Shown here piece by piece: positions 7,133 through 14,972 of a stretch of DNA of 15,438 nucleotides (position 1 is its first letter; each line of letters opens with the position of its first letter). Below the pieces are notes generated by a model. The model was given only the letters and a program-made list of their open reading frames with translations, had not been told where the DNA came from and made no database searches. Origin of the DNA: an uncultured Oscillospiraceae bacterium (GTDB lineage: Bacteria > Bacillota > Clostridia > Oscillospirales > Oscillospiraceae); assembly GCA_900754515.1 (NCBI GenBank), contig CAAEDD010000201.1, forward strand, positions 1 to 15,438, written 5' to 3'. A program made the position numbers and the translations under genes.

Positions 7133-8089
7133 ATGAGCAGACCAGATCCCAAATATCCGGGCAGCTTCTGGGAGCATTTTGCCCAGTGGTGCCGTGGAAA
7201 CTACGACCCTTCCCAGGGCAAGCTGGAGCTGAGTGCCCCGGATGAGAAGGCGGCAAAGGCCGCCTGGCTGCCCCAGATTCTTAGCGAGGAGACAAAAGAG
7301 AATTACGAGCTGGGGCTGCAAAAGCGGATAGGCATATTCCAAAAAATATACCGGGTCATGGCTCTGCTGTTGGCCCTGACGCTGACGGTCCTGCTGCTGG
7401 TGACGGTGAGCTTCCTGCCGGCTTTCGGTGACGTGAACGCTCCGGAAAACAACGAGGTCGCCCGGCGTTACATTGAGAAGGGGCTGGAGGAGACGGGGGC
7501 CGTGAACATCGTTGCCGGCATGATCCTGGACTACCGTGCCTTTGATACCTTCGGTGAGTCCTGTGTGCTCTTTATTGCCTCCTGCTGCGTATTGATACTG
7601 CTGAAGGTGGATCAGGACGAGGACCCCCATTCCCAGGCCCTGGAGGATATGAACGACCGCCACTATGAACCTCACCGGGACACCATATTGCAAATGGCGG
7701 CACGGGTACTGGTACCGGTTATCGTCATTTTCGGCATATATGTGGTACTGAACGGGCACCTGTCCCCGGGGGGAGGTTTCTCCGGAGGGGCCATCATCGG
7801 CTCCGGCCTCATCCTGTATCTGACCGCCTTCGGCTTTGAGCGGGCAAGCCTGTTCATGACGGAAAAACTCATAAAGATACTGACCCTCTGTGCCCTGAGT
7901 TTTTACTGCATTGCGAAAAGCTATTCCTTCTATACCGGCGCAAATCACCTGGAAAGCTTCATTACTCCCGGCGTCCCGGGAGAAATACTCAGCGCCGGGC
8001 TTATCGTATATCTGAATATCTGCGTGGGTATCGTGGTGGCCTGCACCATGTACTCCTTCTATACCCTTTTCAGGAAGGGGGGCTATTGA
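7133..8089 (+). CDS. mrpB: MbhE-MrpB fusion subunit with N-terminal cytosolic extension
   Basis: A 318-residue protein combining two parts. Residues 1-70 are hydrophilic with no recognised domain. Residues about 72-158 resemble MbhE/the far C-terminus of MrpA: one TM, a loop, then TGAVNIVAGMILDYRAFDTFGE (parts of 121-142) and a second TM. Residues about 177-318 are an MnhB/MbhF domain with NGHLSPGGGFSGGAIIGSG (about 197-215) and four hydrophobic segments. The start, ATG 7133, follows GGAGG at 7120-7124. In Pyrococcus Mbh the E and F parts are separate proteins, while in Bacillus-type Mrp the E part belongs to MrpA; this fusion is intermediate. The continuous frame and intact motifs argue against a sequencing artefact. 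It overlaps mrpC by one base. Confidence 0.85.
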   Translation: MSRPDPKYPGSFWEHFAQWCRGNYDPSQGKLELSAPDEKAAKAAWLPQILSEETKENYELGLQKRIGIFQKIYRVMALLLALTLTVLLLVTVSFLPAFGDVNAPENNEVARRYIEKGLEETGAVNIVAGMILDYRAFDTFGESCVLFIASCCVLILLKVDQDEDPHSQALEDMNDRHYEPHRDTILQMAARVLVPVIVIFGIYVVLNGHLSPGGGFSGGAIIGSGLILYLTAFGFERASLFMTEKLIKILTLCALSFYCIAKSYSFYTGANHLESFITPGVPGEILSAGLIVYLNICVGIVVACTMYSFYTLFRKGGY

Positions 8090-8511
8090 TGGGCTCCAGT
8101 ATTTTTACAAACTATGAGGAGATAGCCGCGGTGCTGCTCTTTGTCATCGGCCTTATGAACCTCCTCATGCAGCCAAACCTGGTGAAGAAAATAATAGGTC
8201 TGGACATAATGGACTGCGCCATCTACCTGTTCCTGGCGGCAAAGGGCTATATCGAAGGACGCATTGCCCCCATATATGTGGACGGCATACTCAGCGCCGA
8301 CCACTATATAAACCCCGTACCTGCCGGCCTTGTGCTCACGGGCATAGTGGTCTCCGTCAGCGTGAGCGCGCTGATGATGGCCCTGACTATATGCCTGTAC
8401 CGGGAGTACCACACCCTGAACCTGGACGAGATAATGATGCTGCTGCAAAAGCAGGAAAATGAGGAGAACCTGCGCCTGGCACGGGAGGGAGCAAAGGAGG
8501 GAGACACATGA
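8089..8511 (+). CDS. mrpC: Mrp/Mnh antiporter subunit C, NuoK-like (MbhG-like)
   Basis: A 140-residue protein. I choose ATG 8089, overlapping the preceding TGA by one base, with AGGAAGGGGGG about 6 nt upstream; a TTG at 8086 is an unlikely alternative. Three hydrophobic segments fall at about 11-27, 37-52 and 80-103. The NuoK/MnhC pattern is visible in GLDIMDCAIYL (37-47) and NPVPAGLVLTGIV (75-87), followed by the REY and NLDE region. The C-terminus (about 112-140) is an extra charged, probably helical tail rich in Glu, Lys and Arg, making it longer than typical MrpC of about 113 residues. NuoK-type subunits connect the antiporter modules in complex I-related machines. Its stop overlaps the next start in ATGA. 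Confidence 0.88.
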   Translation: MGSSIFTNYEEIAAVLLFVIGLMNLLMQPNLVKKIIGLDIMDCAIYLFLAAKGYIEGRIAPIYVDGILSADHYINPVPAGLVLTGIVVSVSVSALMMALTICLYREYHTLNLDEIMMLLQKQENEENLRLAREGAKEGDT

Positions 8512-10004
8512 GCTTTGTGCAGAACTTCCCCTTCTTCTCCATTATCCTGTCCATGTTTTGTGCCATCGTCTCCTCGGTGCTGCCGGGGAAAGCGGCCAAA
8601 TGGATACATCTGGCGATGGTGACCGTCGTCCTGTTTCTATCCCTGGGAGTGCTCCAGTACACCCTGGCTGCCGGGGAGAGCTATACCTACATGATGGGCC
8701 ACTATCCTGCACCCTGGGGCAATGAGATACGCATAGGACCCCTGGAGGCAATAATGGCGGCGGCCTTTGCCCTGCTCATGCTGCTGAGCGTACTGGGCGG
8801 CCTTGACCATATCGAGAGGGAAGTGCTGGGTTCAAAGCAGAACCTGTTTTACATACTGATGGATCTGCTGATGAGCTCCCTGCTGGCCCTCATCTACACC
8901 AACGACCTCTTCACCGCCTACGTTTTCATCGAGATATGTACCATTGCCGCCTGCGGCCTTATCATGGCAAAGAAGGTGGGCCGGGTCTATGTGTCGGCAG
9001 TGCGCTACATGATAATGAGCCTGGTGGGCTCCGGCCTTTTCCTTATAGGCCTGTCCCTTCTCTATTCCATTACCGGGCACCTGCTGATGAGCCCGGCAAA
9101 GGAAGCGCTGGAGAGTATTTTGCCCCAGAGCCGGTATACGGTGCCACTGACGGTGATACTTTTGCTGCTCACCATCGGCCTGGGCATCAAGAGCGGACTA
9201 TACCCCTTCCATACCTGGATACCCGACGCTTACGGATATACCACACCCGCCGCCTCGGCGGTGCTGTCGTCCCTGGTGTCCAAGGGCTATATCTTTCTGC
9301 TTATAAAGCTGATGGTTCGGGTGCTGCCCTATGGCTCTCTGGCGGGACAGCACATGACCGATGTACTGTTCGTATTCGGCATCATCGGCATGATAATGGG
9401 GTCGGTGGATGCAATACGGGAGAACAATATCCGGCGCATGACCTCCTTTTCCTCCGTGGCCCAGATAGGCTATATCTATATGGGCCTTGGGCTGGGTACT
9501 TCTGCCGGCATGGTGGCGGCGCTGTTTCACGTCATCTCCCACGGCGCAATGAAGGCGCTGCTGTTTATCAGCATATCGGGGCTGTGCGAAGCCTCCGGCG
9601 GGAGAATGGACCGTTTCGGCCTGAAGGGCGCCGGTTTCCGCCACAAGATAGCGGGCCTGGGCTTTACCGTGGGTTCCCTGTCCATGATAGGCATGCCCCT
9701 GCTCACAGGTTTTGTATCCAAATACATGTTTGCCTCTGCCGCTACCACGGCGGAGCCGGTTAAAATGATAGCCGCCTGGATAGCTCTGGCTATAAGCACC
9801 ACCCTCAACGCAGTTTACTTCATGCGCACGGTGCTGGTGCTGTATACCTCGGTGCCCAAGGAGCAGCGGGAGGCAAAGAATTATCGACCCTCAGGGACTG
9901 AGGACGCCGCGACCCTGGGCCTTGTGCTTATGAACCTGGCGCTGGGCATAGCCTCGCCGCCGGTGATAGCTGTCCTCTCCGGGGGATTGGAAATATTCGG
10001 CTGA
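8508..10004 (+). CDS. mrpD: Antiporter subunit D1, MrpD/NuoN-M type (MbhH position)
   Basis: A 498-residue polytopic protein of the proton-conducting transporter family (Proton_antipo_M). The start, ATG 8508, is coupled to the mrpC stop and follows GGAGGGAG. About 14 TM segments are expected. Key charged membrane residues are present: E142 in YVFIEICTIAACG (TM5), K228 in GLGIKSGLYPFHTWIPDAY (TM7) with H235, K259 in SSLVSKG (TM8), K349 in SHGAMKALLF and K405 in GFVSKYMF (TM12). These line the half-channels in complex I and Mrp antiporters, so the subunit is probably active. By gene order it occupies the MbhH/MrpD position directly after C. Its TM7-8 loop (DAYGYTTPAASAVLSS) differs from D2 and D4, so it is the most divergent of the four. 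Confidence 0.88.
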   Translation: MSFVQNFPFFSIILSMFCAIVSSVLPGKAAKWIHLAMVTVVLFLSLGVLQYTLAAGESYTYMMGHYPAPWGNEIRIGPLEAIMAAAFALLMLLSVLGGLDHIEREVLGSKQNLFYILMDLLMSSLLALIYTNDLFTAYVFIEICTIAACGLIMAKKVGRVYVSAVRYMIMSLVGSGLFLIGLSLLYSITGHLLMSPAKEALESILPQSRYTVPLTVILLLLTIGLGIKSGLYPFHTWIPDAYGYTTPAASAVLSSLVSKGYIFLLIKLMVRVLPYGSLAGQHMTDVLFVFGIIGMIMGSVDAIRENNIRRMTSFSSVAQIGYIYMGLGLGTSAGMVAALFHVISHGAMKALLFISISGLCEASGGRMDRFGLKGAGFRHKIAGLGFTVGSLSMIGMPLLTGFVSKYMFASAATTAEPVKMIAAWIALAISTTLNAVYFMRTVLVLYTSVPKEQREAKNYRPSGTEDAATLGLVLMNLALGIASPPVIAVLSGGLEIFG

Positions 10005-10017
10005 GGGAGGGGAAAAT

Positions 10018-11487
10018 ATGACAGGAATCTGGATGCTTTTTCCCCTGGCGCTCAGCCTTGCCGGCGGACTTGCGGCCGGGCTGCTGCACTGGCGTTCCAG
10101 AAGAAGTCTGCTGTGGCTGACAGGCCTGGTGCTGGCGGCAAACCTGGCGGTGACTTTGGGCCTGTGCCTCAGCCCTTCTGCCGAGCTGAGCCTGCCTGAC
10201 TTTGCGGTGTCTCCGGAGCTGCTGATACTGTTCAGGGCCGACGGCCTTGGCAAGCTTTTTGCCCTGCTCTTCAGCTTAGTGTGGCTGATGGCCGGGATAG
10301 CAGCTTTCGAGTATATGGAGCATGAGCAGGATAATCCACGCTTTTTCTGCTTCTATCTCATAGTGGGGGGGACTCTGTCCACCGTCTGCTGGGCTGGGAA
10401 CCTTTTTACCTACTATATACTTTTTGAATTGATGACCCTCACATCCATGCCCCTGGTACTACACAGCCTCAGCCATGAATCCATAATGGCGGCGCTGAAA
10501 TATCTGTTTTACTCCATGGGCGGCGCTTTTCTCACCCTGTTCGGCCTTTTCCTGTTCCTGACGGAAGGCTGGGCCCTGGACTTCGTGCCGGGCGGCAGTA
10601 TCGGTCTGGAATCCCTCAACGGCAGGGAGCTGCTGGCAGCTTTCCTGATGGTGCTGGGCTTCGGCACCAAGGCCGGCCTGTTCCCGATGCACGGGTGGCT
10701 GCCCACGGCCCATCCGGTGGCGCCGGCTCCAGCCTCGGCAGTGCTCTCCGGCGTAATCACCAAGGCGGGTGTGCTGGGCATTATCCGCTGTGTCTACTAT
10801 GTTCTGGGGGCTGGGCTGCTCCGGGGCAGCTGGGTACAGACCGCCTGGATAGTACTGACGCTTATAACCGTGTTTATGGGCTCCATGATGGCCTACCAGG
10901 AGGATCTGCTGAAAAAACGCATGGCCTATTCCACTGTCAGCCAGGTTTCCTATGTGCTGTTCGGCCTGACGGTGCTACATCCGGTGGCCTATGTGGGGGC
11001 CCTGCTCCATGTGGTGTTCCACTCCCTGGTGAAGGATACTCTCTTCCTCTCCGCCGGTGCGATCATAATCAAAACCGGGAAGACCAGGGTTTCTCAGCTG
11101 GCAGGGATAGGCCGGGAGATGCCGGTGACTCTGTGGTGCTTTACGCTGGTGTCGGTCACTCTTATAGGCATTCCACCCACCAGCGCCTTTCTCAGCAAGT
11201 GGTACCTGGCTCTGGGCGCATTGGAGAGCGGTATACCCACCGTCCGGTGGCTGGGCCCTGCGGTGCTGCTGCTAAGCGCTCTGCTCACTGCGGGCTATCT
11301 GATGACGGTGTCTATCAAGGCTTTCCTGCCGGGAGATGGGGTATCCATGGAAAACGTTGAAAAGCATGAGCCCGGAATCGCCATGCTTCTGCCAATGCTG
11401 GTGATGACCGTATTGGCTGTGGGCCTGGGTATCTGGCCGGGAGCGCTGCTGGAAGCAGTGCAGGGCCTGGCCGGGCTGGTATTTTGA
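10018..11487 (+). CDS. Antiporter subunit D2, MrpD/HyfB-NuoM-like
   Basis: A 489-residue membrane protein starting at ATG 10018 after GGGAGGGG, 13 nt beyond the D1 stop. It belongs to the same Proton_antipo_M family, with two N-terminal TMs before the LFRADGLGKLFALLFS segment that marks TM3. Conserved residues are E137 in LFELMTLTSMPLV, K218 in GFGTKAGLFPMHGWLP, K249 in GVITKAG, K339 in HSLVKDTLF and K394 in AFLSKW. The loop AHPVAPAPASAVLSGVITK is almost the same as in D4, and the TM5-TM6 region and TYYILFELMTLTSMPLVLH closely track D3. D2 therefore looks like a product of duplication within this operon or a close ancestor. No defect is visible. It probably forms a second proton or Na+ pumping module placed after the MrpD position. 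Confidence 0.87.
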   Translation: MTGIWMLFPLALSLAGGLAAGLLHWRSRRSLLWLTGLVLAANLAVTLGLCLSPSAELSLPDFAVSPELLILFRADGLGKLFALLFSLVWLMAGIAAFEYMEHEQDNPRFFCFYLIVGGTLSTVCWAGNLFTYYILFELMTLTSMPLVLHSLSHESIMAALKYLFYSMGGAFLTLFGLFLFLTEGWALDFVPGGSIGLESLNGRELLAAFLMVLGFGTKAGLFPMHGWLPTAHPVAPAPASAVLSGVITKAGVLGIIRCVYYVLGAGLLRGSWVQTAWIVLTLITVFMGSMMAYQEDLLKKRMAYSTVSQVSYVLFGLTVLHPVAYVGALLHVVFHSLVKDTLFLSAGAIIIKTGKTRVSQLAGIGREMPVTLWCFTLVSVTLIGIPPTSAFLSKWYLALGALESGIPTVRWLGPAVLLLSALLTAGYLMTVSIKAFLPGDGVSMENVEKHEPGIAMLLPMLVMTVLAVGLGIWPGALLEAVQGLAGLVF

Positions 11488-11501
11488 GGAGGTGAGCGGC
11501 T

Positions 11502-12977
11502 ATGAATCCTGTGGTTATCCTTGTGCCTGTCCTCCTGCCGATACTGGCGGGGGTACTCATGCTGCTTTGCCCCATTGAAAATGTCCGCAGGCGGAATATC
11601 CTTGTGGAGGCTGTCACCTTGGTGAACACTGCCGTCACCCTGTGGATACTAACCCACGCCCCTCAGGGTACCCTGTATCTGTTCTCTCTGGGAGAGAAAC
11701 TGCCTATGACCCTGCGGATAGACGGCATGGCCACTTTCTTCGGCTGTATTGTCTCCTGCCTATGGCCTCTTGCCAGCCTCTACGCCTTTGAGTACATGCG
11801 CCATGAGGAGCGGGTGAACACCTTCATGGCTTTTTACACCATCACCTATGGAGTGACCCTGGGTGTGGCCTTTGCCGGAAACATAGTCACCATGTATCTC
11901 TTTTATGAGATGCTCACCATGGTGACGCTGCCTCTGGTTATGCACACCATGACGCCCCAGGCCAAAAAGGCCACCAGGGATTATCTGTACTATATGATCG
12001 GCGGTACTGCCTTTGCCTTCATAGGCATGGTGTTTTACGTCATCTATTCCACCGATCTGGAATTCGTCTACGGCGGAGCCATAGACCTGTCCCGGGTGGG
12101 GCAGTATACCGATGTGCTGTACCTCATCTATGTGCTCAGCTTTTTCGGCTTCGGCGTGAAGGCGGCGGTATTCCCCTTCCACAGCTGGCTGCCGGAGGCC
12201 TCCGTGGCGCCCACTCCGGTGACTGCCCTGCTCCACGCGGTGGCGGTGGTCAAGTCCGGTGTGTTTGCCATCATGCGGTTTACCTATTACTGCATAGGCC
12301 CGGAGCTTCTGTCCGGCTCCTGGGCGCAGACTGTGGTGCTGATCTTTGTAATGGCCACCATTGTCCACGCCTCCACGATGGGTGTGCGGGAAGCCCACTT
12401 TAAGCGCCGTCTGGCCTATTCCACGGTGAGCAACCTGTCCTATGTGCTGCTGGGTGTGGTGATGATGTCCCCGCTGGGGCTTTTTGCCGGGCTTGCCCAT
12501 ATGCTGTTCCACGCCATAATGAAGATAAGCGGCTTCTTCTGTGTGGGCGCAGTGATGCATCAGACCGAGAAAAACTATGTATACGAGCTGGACGGCCTGG
12601 GCAGTCGTATGCCTCTGACCTTTACGGCTCTGCTGATCTCCGGATTGTCCCTGTCCGGCCTGCCTCTGTTTGCGGGCTTTGTGAGCAAGTGGGAGATAGC
12701 CAGATCCCTGTTTACAAACGGCTCGTCCCTGGCCTCCTGGGGAGTGATAGTCCTTATTTACTCGGCGCTGATGACCGCCATATATATGCTCACCGTGATC
12801 GTGCGGGGATTTTTCCCCTCCCGTGAGGTGGACATGACGGAGCTAAAAGCCTACAGAGACCCCAACTGGCAGATGATTTTGCCTTTGGCGGTGTTTTCGG
12901 TTGTGACGGTGCTGTTCGGTGTCTGGGCGACGCCGGTGCTTGAAAAGCTCTGGACCGTAGCCCATGGCCTGTTCTGA
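11502..12977 (+). CDS. Antiporter subunit D3, NuoL/MrpA-core-like
   Basis: A 491-residue polytopic protein starting at ATG 11502 after GAGGAGGTGA, 14 nt past D2. The family core runs from LRIDGMATFFGCIVS (about 71-85) through TM14. Conserved residues are E136 in LFYEMLTMVTLPLV, K220 in GFGVKAAVFPFHSWLPEAS, H245 and K251 in TALLHAVAVVKSGVFAIMR, K341 in FHAIMKISGFF and K396 in GFVSKWE. The ALLHAVxVVKSG segment, with His before the TM8 Lys, recalls MrpA/NuoL, where D1, D2 and D4 have a serine/glycine-type LSS/LSG. However, the long MrpA C-terminal region is absent; those modules are the separate genes at 6821 and 7133. The best reading is a third active antiporter module closest to the MrpA N-terminal domain, though a D-type assignment is also possible. 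Confidence 0.86.
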   Translation: MNPVVILVPVLLPILAGVLMLLCPIENVRRRNILVEAVTLVNTAVTLWILTHAPQGTLYLFSLGEKLPMTLRIDGMATFFGCIVSCLWPLASLYAFEYMRHEERVNTFMAFYTITYGVTLGVAFAGNIVTMYLFYEMLTMVTLPLVMHTMTPQAKKATRDYLYYMIGGTAFAFIGMVFYVIYSTDLEFVYGGAIDLSRVGQYTDVLYLIYVLSFFGFGVKAAVFPFHSWLPEASVAPTPVTALLHAVAVVKSGVFAIMRFTYYCIGPELLSGSWAQTVVLIFVMATIVHASTMGVREAHFKRRLAYSTVSNLSYVLLGVVMMSPLGLFAGLAHMLFHAIMKISGFFCVGAVMHQTEKNYVYELDGLGSRMPLTFTALLISGLSLSGLPLFAGFVSKWEIARSLFTNGSSLASWGVIVLIYSALMTAIYMLTVIVRGFFPSREVDMTELKAYRDPNWQMILPLAVFSVVTVLFGVWATPVLEKLWTVAHGLF

Positions 12978-12990
12978 GGGGGTGAGCCTT

Positions 12991-14931
12991 ATGGAATGGA
13001 CTTTAGTGCTTAAAGATGTCTGTGGCATGGGGCTGAGCTTCCGGGCAGACGGCTTCCGACTGCTATTTGCCGGAATAACCAGTTACATGTGGCTTATGAC
13101 CACCCTCTTTTCCAGGGAATATATGTCCCATGCCCGGCGAAAAGCTCGCTACTATTTCTTCCTGGCCCTGACTTATATCGCCACCATGGGGGTATTCCTC
13201 TCCGACGATCTGTTCACCACCTTCGTATTCTTTGAGATGATGAGCCTTGCCAGCTATGTTTGCGTTATCCACGACGAAAGGCCCGGCACGCTCCGGGCGG
13301 GAGGCGTGTATCTGGCCGTGGCTGTTATAGGCGGTCTTGTGAGCCTCATGGGGCTGTTCCTGCTTTACAATCAGGCGGGGACTCTGGCCCTGGGAGAGCT
13401 GAGAGAAGCCTGCCTGCCTCTGCTGGACGGGGATGCCGGAGAACGGCGACGGCTGTTTATTGCGGGCTTCTGCATTCTTTTCGGCTTTGGCGCAAAGGCC
13501 GGTATGTTCCCACTGCATATATGGCTGCCAATGGCTCACCCGGTGGCCCCGGCCCCGGCCTCGGCACTGCTGTCGGGTATCATCACCAAGTCCGGTATTT
13601 TCGGAATGCTGGTGCTCTCGGCGGACATCTTCCCCCATGACGGAATGTGGGGCTTTGTCATTTGCCTGTTCGGCGTAGTGACCATGCTGCTGGGCGGAGT
13701 GCTGGCTATTTTCTCCGTGGACATCAAGCGTACTCTGGCTTGCTCCTCCATGTCTCAGCTGGGGATGATAATATGCGGTATAGGCATGCAGGGCCTGCTG
13801 GCGGAGAAAAATGCCCTGGCAGTGCGGGGGACAGTGCTGCACATGGTGAACCACTCCAATCTGAAGCTGGTGCTCTTCATGGCTGCCGGTGTGATAGTCA
13901 TGAACCTGCACAAGCTTAATCTGAATGAGATCCGGGGCTATGGCCGTAAAAAACCGCTGCTGAAGCTGTGCTTCCTCTCCGGAGCTCTGGGCATTGCCGG
14001 TATACCCCTCTTTAACGGCTATATCAGCAAAACTCTGCTCCATGAGAGCACAGTTGAATATCTGGAGCTGATCCATGAAGGGGAATGGGCACTGAGCTTT
14101 CTCTCCCAGGGCCAGGCGGCAGCGCTGTTCCAGGTGATTGAATGGCTCTTCCTTCTCACCGGAGGAATGACCGTGGCCTATATGACCAAGCTTTTTGTCT
14201 GTGTTTTTGTAGAGAAGAATGCCGATGCCAAGCTCCAGGAGGAATATGACAGCCAGCGCCGCTACTGCACGCCTCTCACCGCTGTGGTCCTTGCAGTCAC
14301 TGCGGCGGTGCTGCCGGTGCTGGGCATGCTGCCCTATGCCACCCAGGATCGTCTGGCTGATATTGCCCAGACTTTCCTCCACGGCCTCAGCCCGAGCCAT
14401 GCCGTCAACTATTTCTCCATGGTGAATCTGAAAGGCGGCTTTATAAGCATAGTGCTGGGCGCGCTCATATACCTGCTGCTGATACGAAAGCTACTTATGG
14501 GAGGAAAGAAAAGCGGGGCGGGGAACTACCTTGACCGCTGGCCCGAAAAGCTGGATCTGCTGACGCTGATCTATGAGCCCCTGCTTTTGAAGATCCTTCC
14601 GGTCGTTTTCGGCTTCTGCTGCCGGGTGCTGGACTTTGCCGCAGACGGGCTAATCCTGTTTTTCCGGCGCACGACCCATAGCCAGCTCCGGGAGCCTGAA
14701 GAGCTGCCGGCAGATTATGTTCTGCCTTATTACCTGGGTAAGGGAATGAATTCTGCCGCCCGTCTTGGGAACCGTAAAGATGGGGGACAGGACTACAGAC
14801 AGATGCTGGCTTGCCGGCGCAGCCTGTCCAGGGAGGCCTGGCGCATGTTCCAGGCCAGTGCTTCCTTCTCTCTAATGATGTTCGGAATCGGTATGATAGT
14901 ATCTGTTATATATCTGCTTGTAATAAAATAA
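12991..14931 (+). CDS. Antiporter subunit D4, NuoL/HyfB-like with C-terminal extension
   Basis: A 646-residue protein. I choose ATG 12991, about 8 nt after GAGGGGGTGA; an in-frame ATG at 12964 lies inside the D3 coding region without a ribosome binding site. The protein begins almost directly with LSFRADGFRLLFAGITS, so the usual first two TMs of NuoL/MrpD proteins are missing. Key residues remain: E82 in VFFEMMSLASYV, K169 in GFGAKAGMFPLHIWLP, K200 in GIITKSG, K292 in NHSNLKLVLF and K347 in GYISKTLL. After the core (to about residue 480) come extra hydrophobic segments around SIVLGALIYLLLIRK, an amphipathic stretch YLDRWPEKLDLLTLIYEPLL, two more hydrophobic parts and a final TM (about 620-645). 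The extension recalls the lateral-helix tail of NuoL, but that comparison is tentative. It is the last gene of the operon. Confidence 0.86.
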   Translation: MEWTLVLKDVCGMGLSFRADGFRLLFAGITSYMWLMTTLFSREYMSHARRKARYYFFLALTYIATMGVFLSDDLFTTFVFFEMMSLASYVCVIHDERPGTLRAGGVYLAVAVIGGLVSLMGLFLLYNQAGTLALGELREACLPLLDGDAGERRRLFIAGFCILFGFGAKAGMFPLHIWLPMAHPVAPAPASALLSGIITKSGIFGMLVLSADIFPHDGMWGFVICLFGVVTMLLGGVLAIFSVDIKRTLACSSMSQLGMIICGIGMQGLLAEKNALAVRGTVLHMVNHSNLKLVLFMAAGVIVMNLHKLNLNEIRGYGRKKPLLKLCFLSGALGIAGIPLFNGYISKTLLHESTVEYLELIHEGEWALSFLSQGQAAALFQVIEWLFLLTGGMTVAYMTKLFVCVFVEKNADAKLQEEYDSQRRYCTPLTAVVLAVTAAVLPVLGMLPYATQDRLADIAQTFLHGLSPSHAVNYFSMVNLKGGFISIVLGALIYLLLIRKLLMGGKKSGAGNYLDRWPEKLDLLTLIYEPLLLKILPVVFGFCCRVLDFAADGLILFFRRTTHSQLREPEELPADYVLPYYLGKGMNSAARLGNRKDGGQDYRQMLACRRSLSREAWRMFQASASFSLMMFGIGMIVSVIYLLVIK

Positions 14932-14944
14932 GTAGCGGATACCA

Positions 14945-14972
14945 TATATGTAATCATGCTGACCTACATATA
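14945..14972. other. 8-bp inverted repeat after the Mrp operon
   Basis: TATATGTA (14945-14952) and TACATATA (14965-14972) are perfect inverted copies around a 12-nt spacer, 13 nt after the D4 stop. The stem is AT-rich and weak and has no T-run after it, so it is a poor terminator by itself. It may be a 3' end stem or simply AT-rich chance. Confidence 0.35.

Noticed and set aside
6740..7948. 402-codon antisense reading frame on the minus strand
   Set aside because: It lies opposite four clear Mrp genes, its protein is rich in His, Gln and Arg with no recognisable domain, and it reflects codon bias of the real genes.
12964..12990. Upstream ATG for D4
   Set aside because: It lies within the D3 coding end without a ribosome binding site, while ATG 12991 follows GAGGGGGTGA and gives a cleaner start.
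13063..14400. 445-codon antisense reading frame on the minus strand
   Set aside because: It is opposite the conserved D4 core, and its His/Gln/Gly-rich composition is typical of an antisense shadow.
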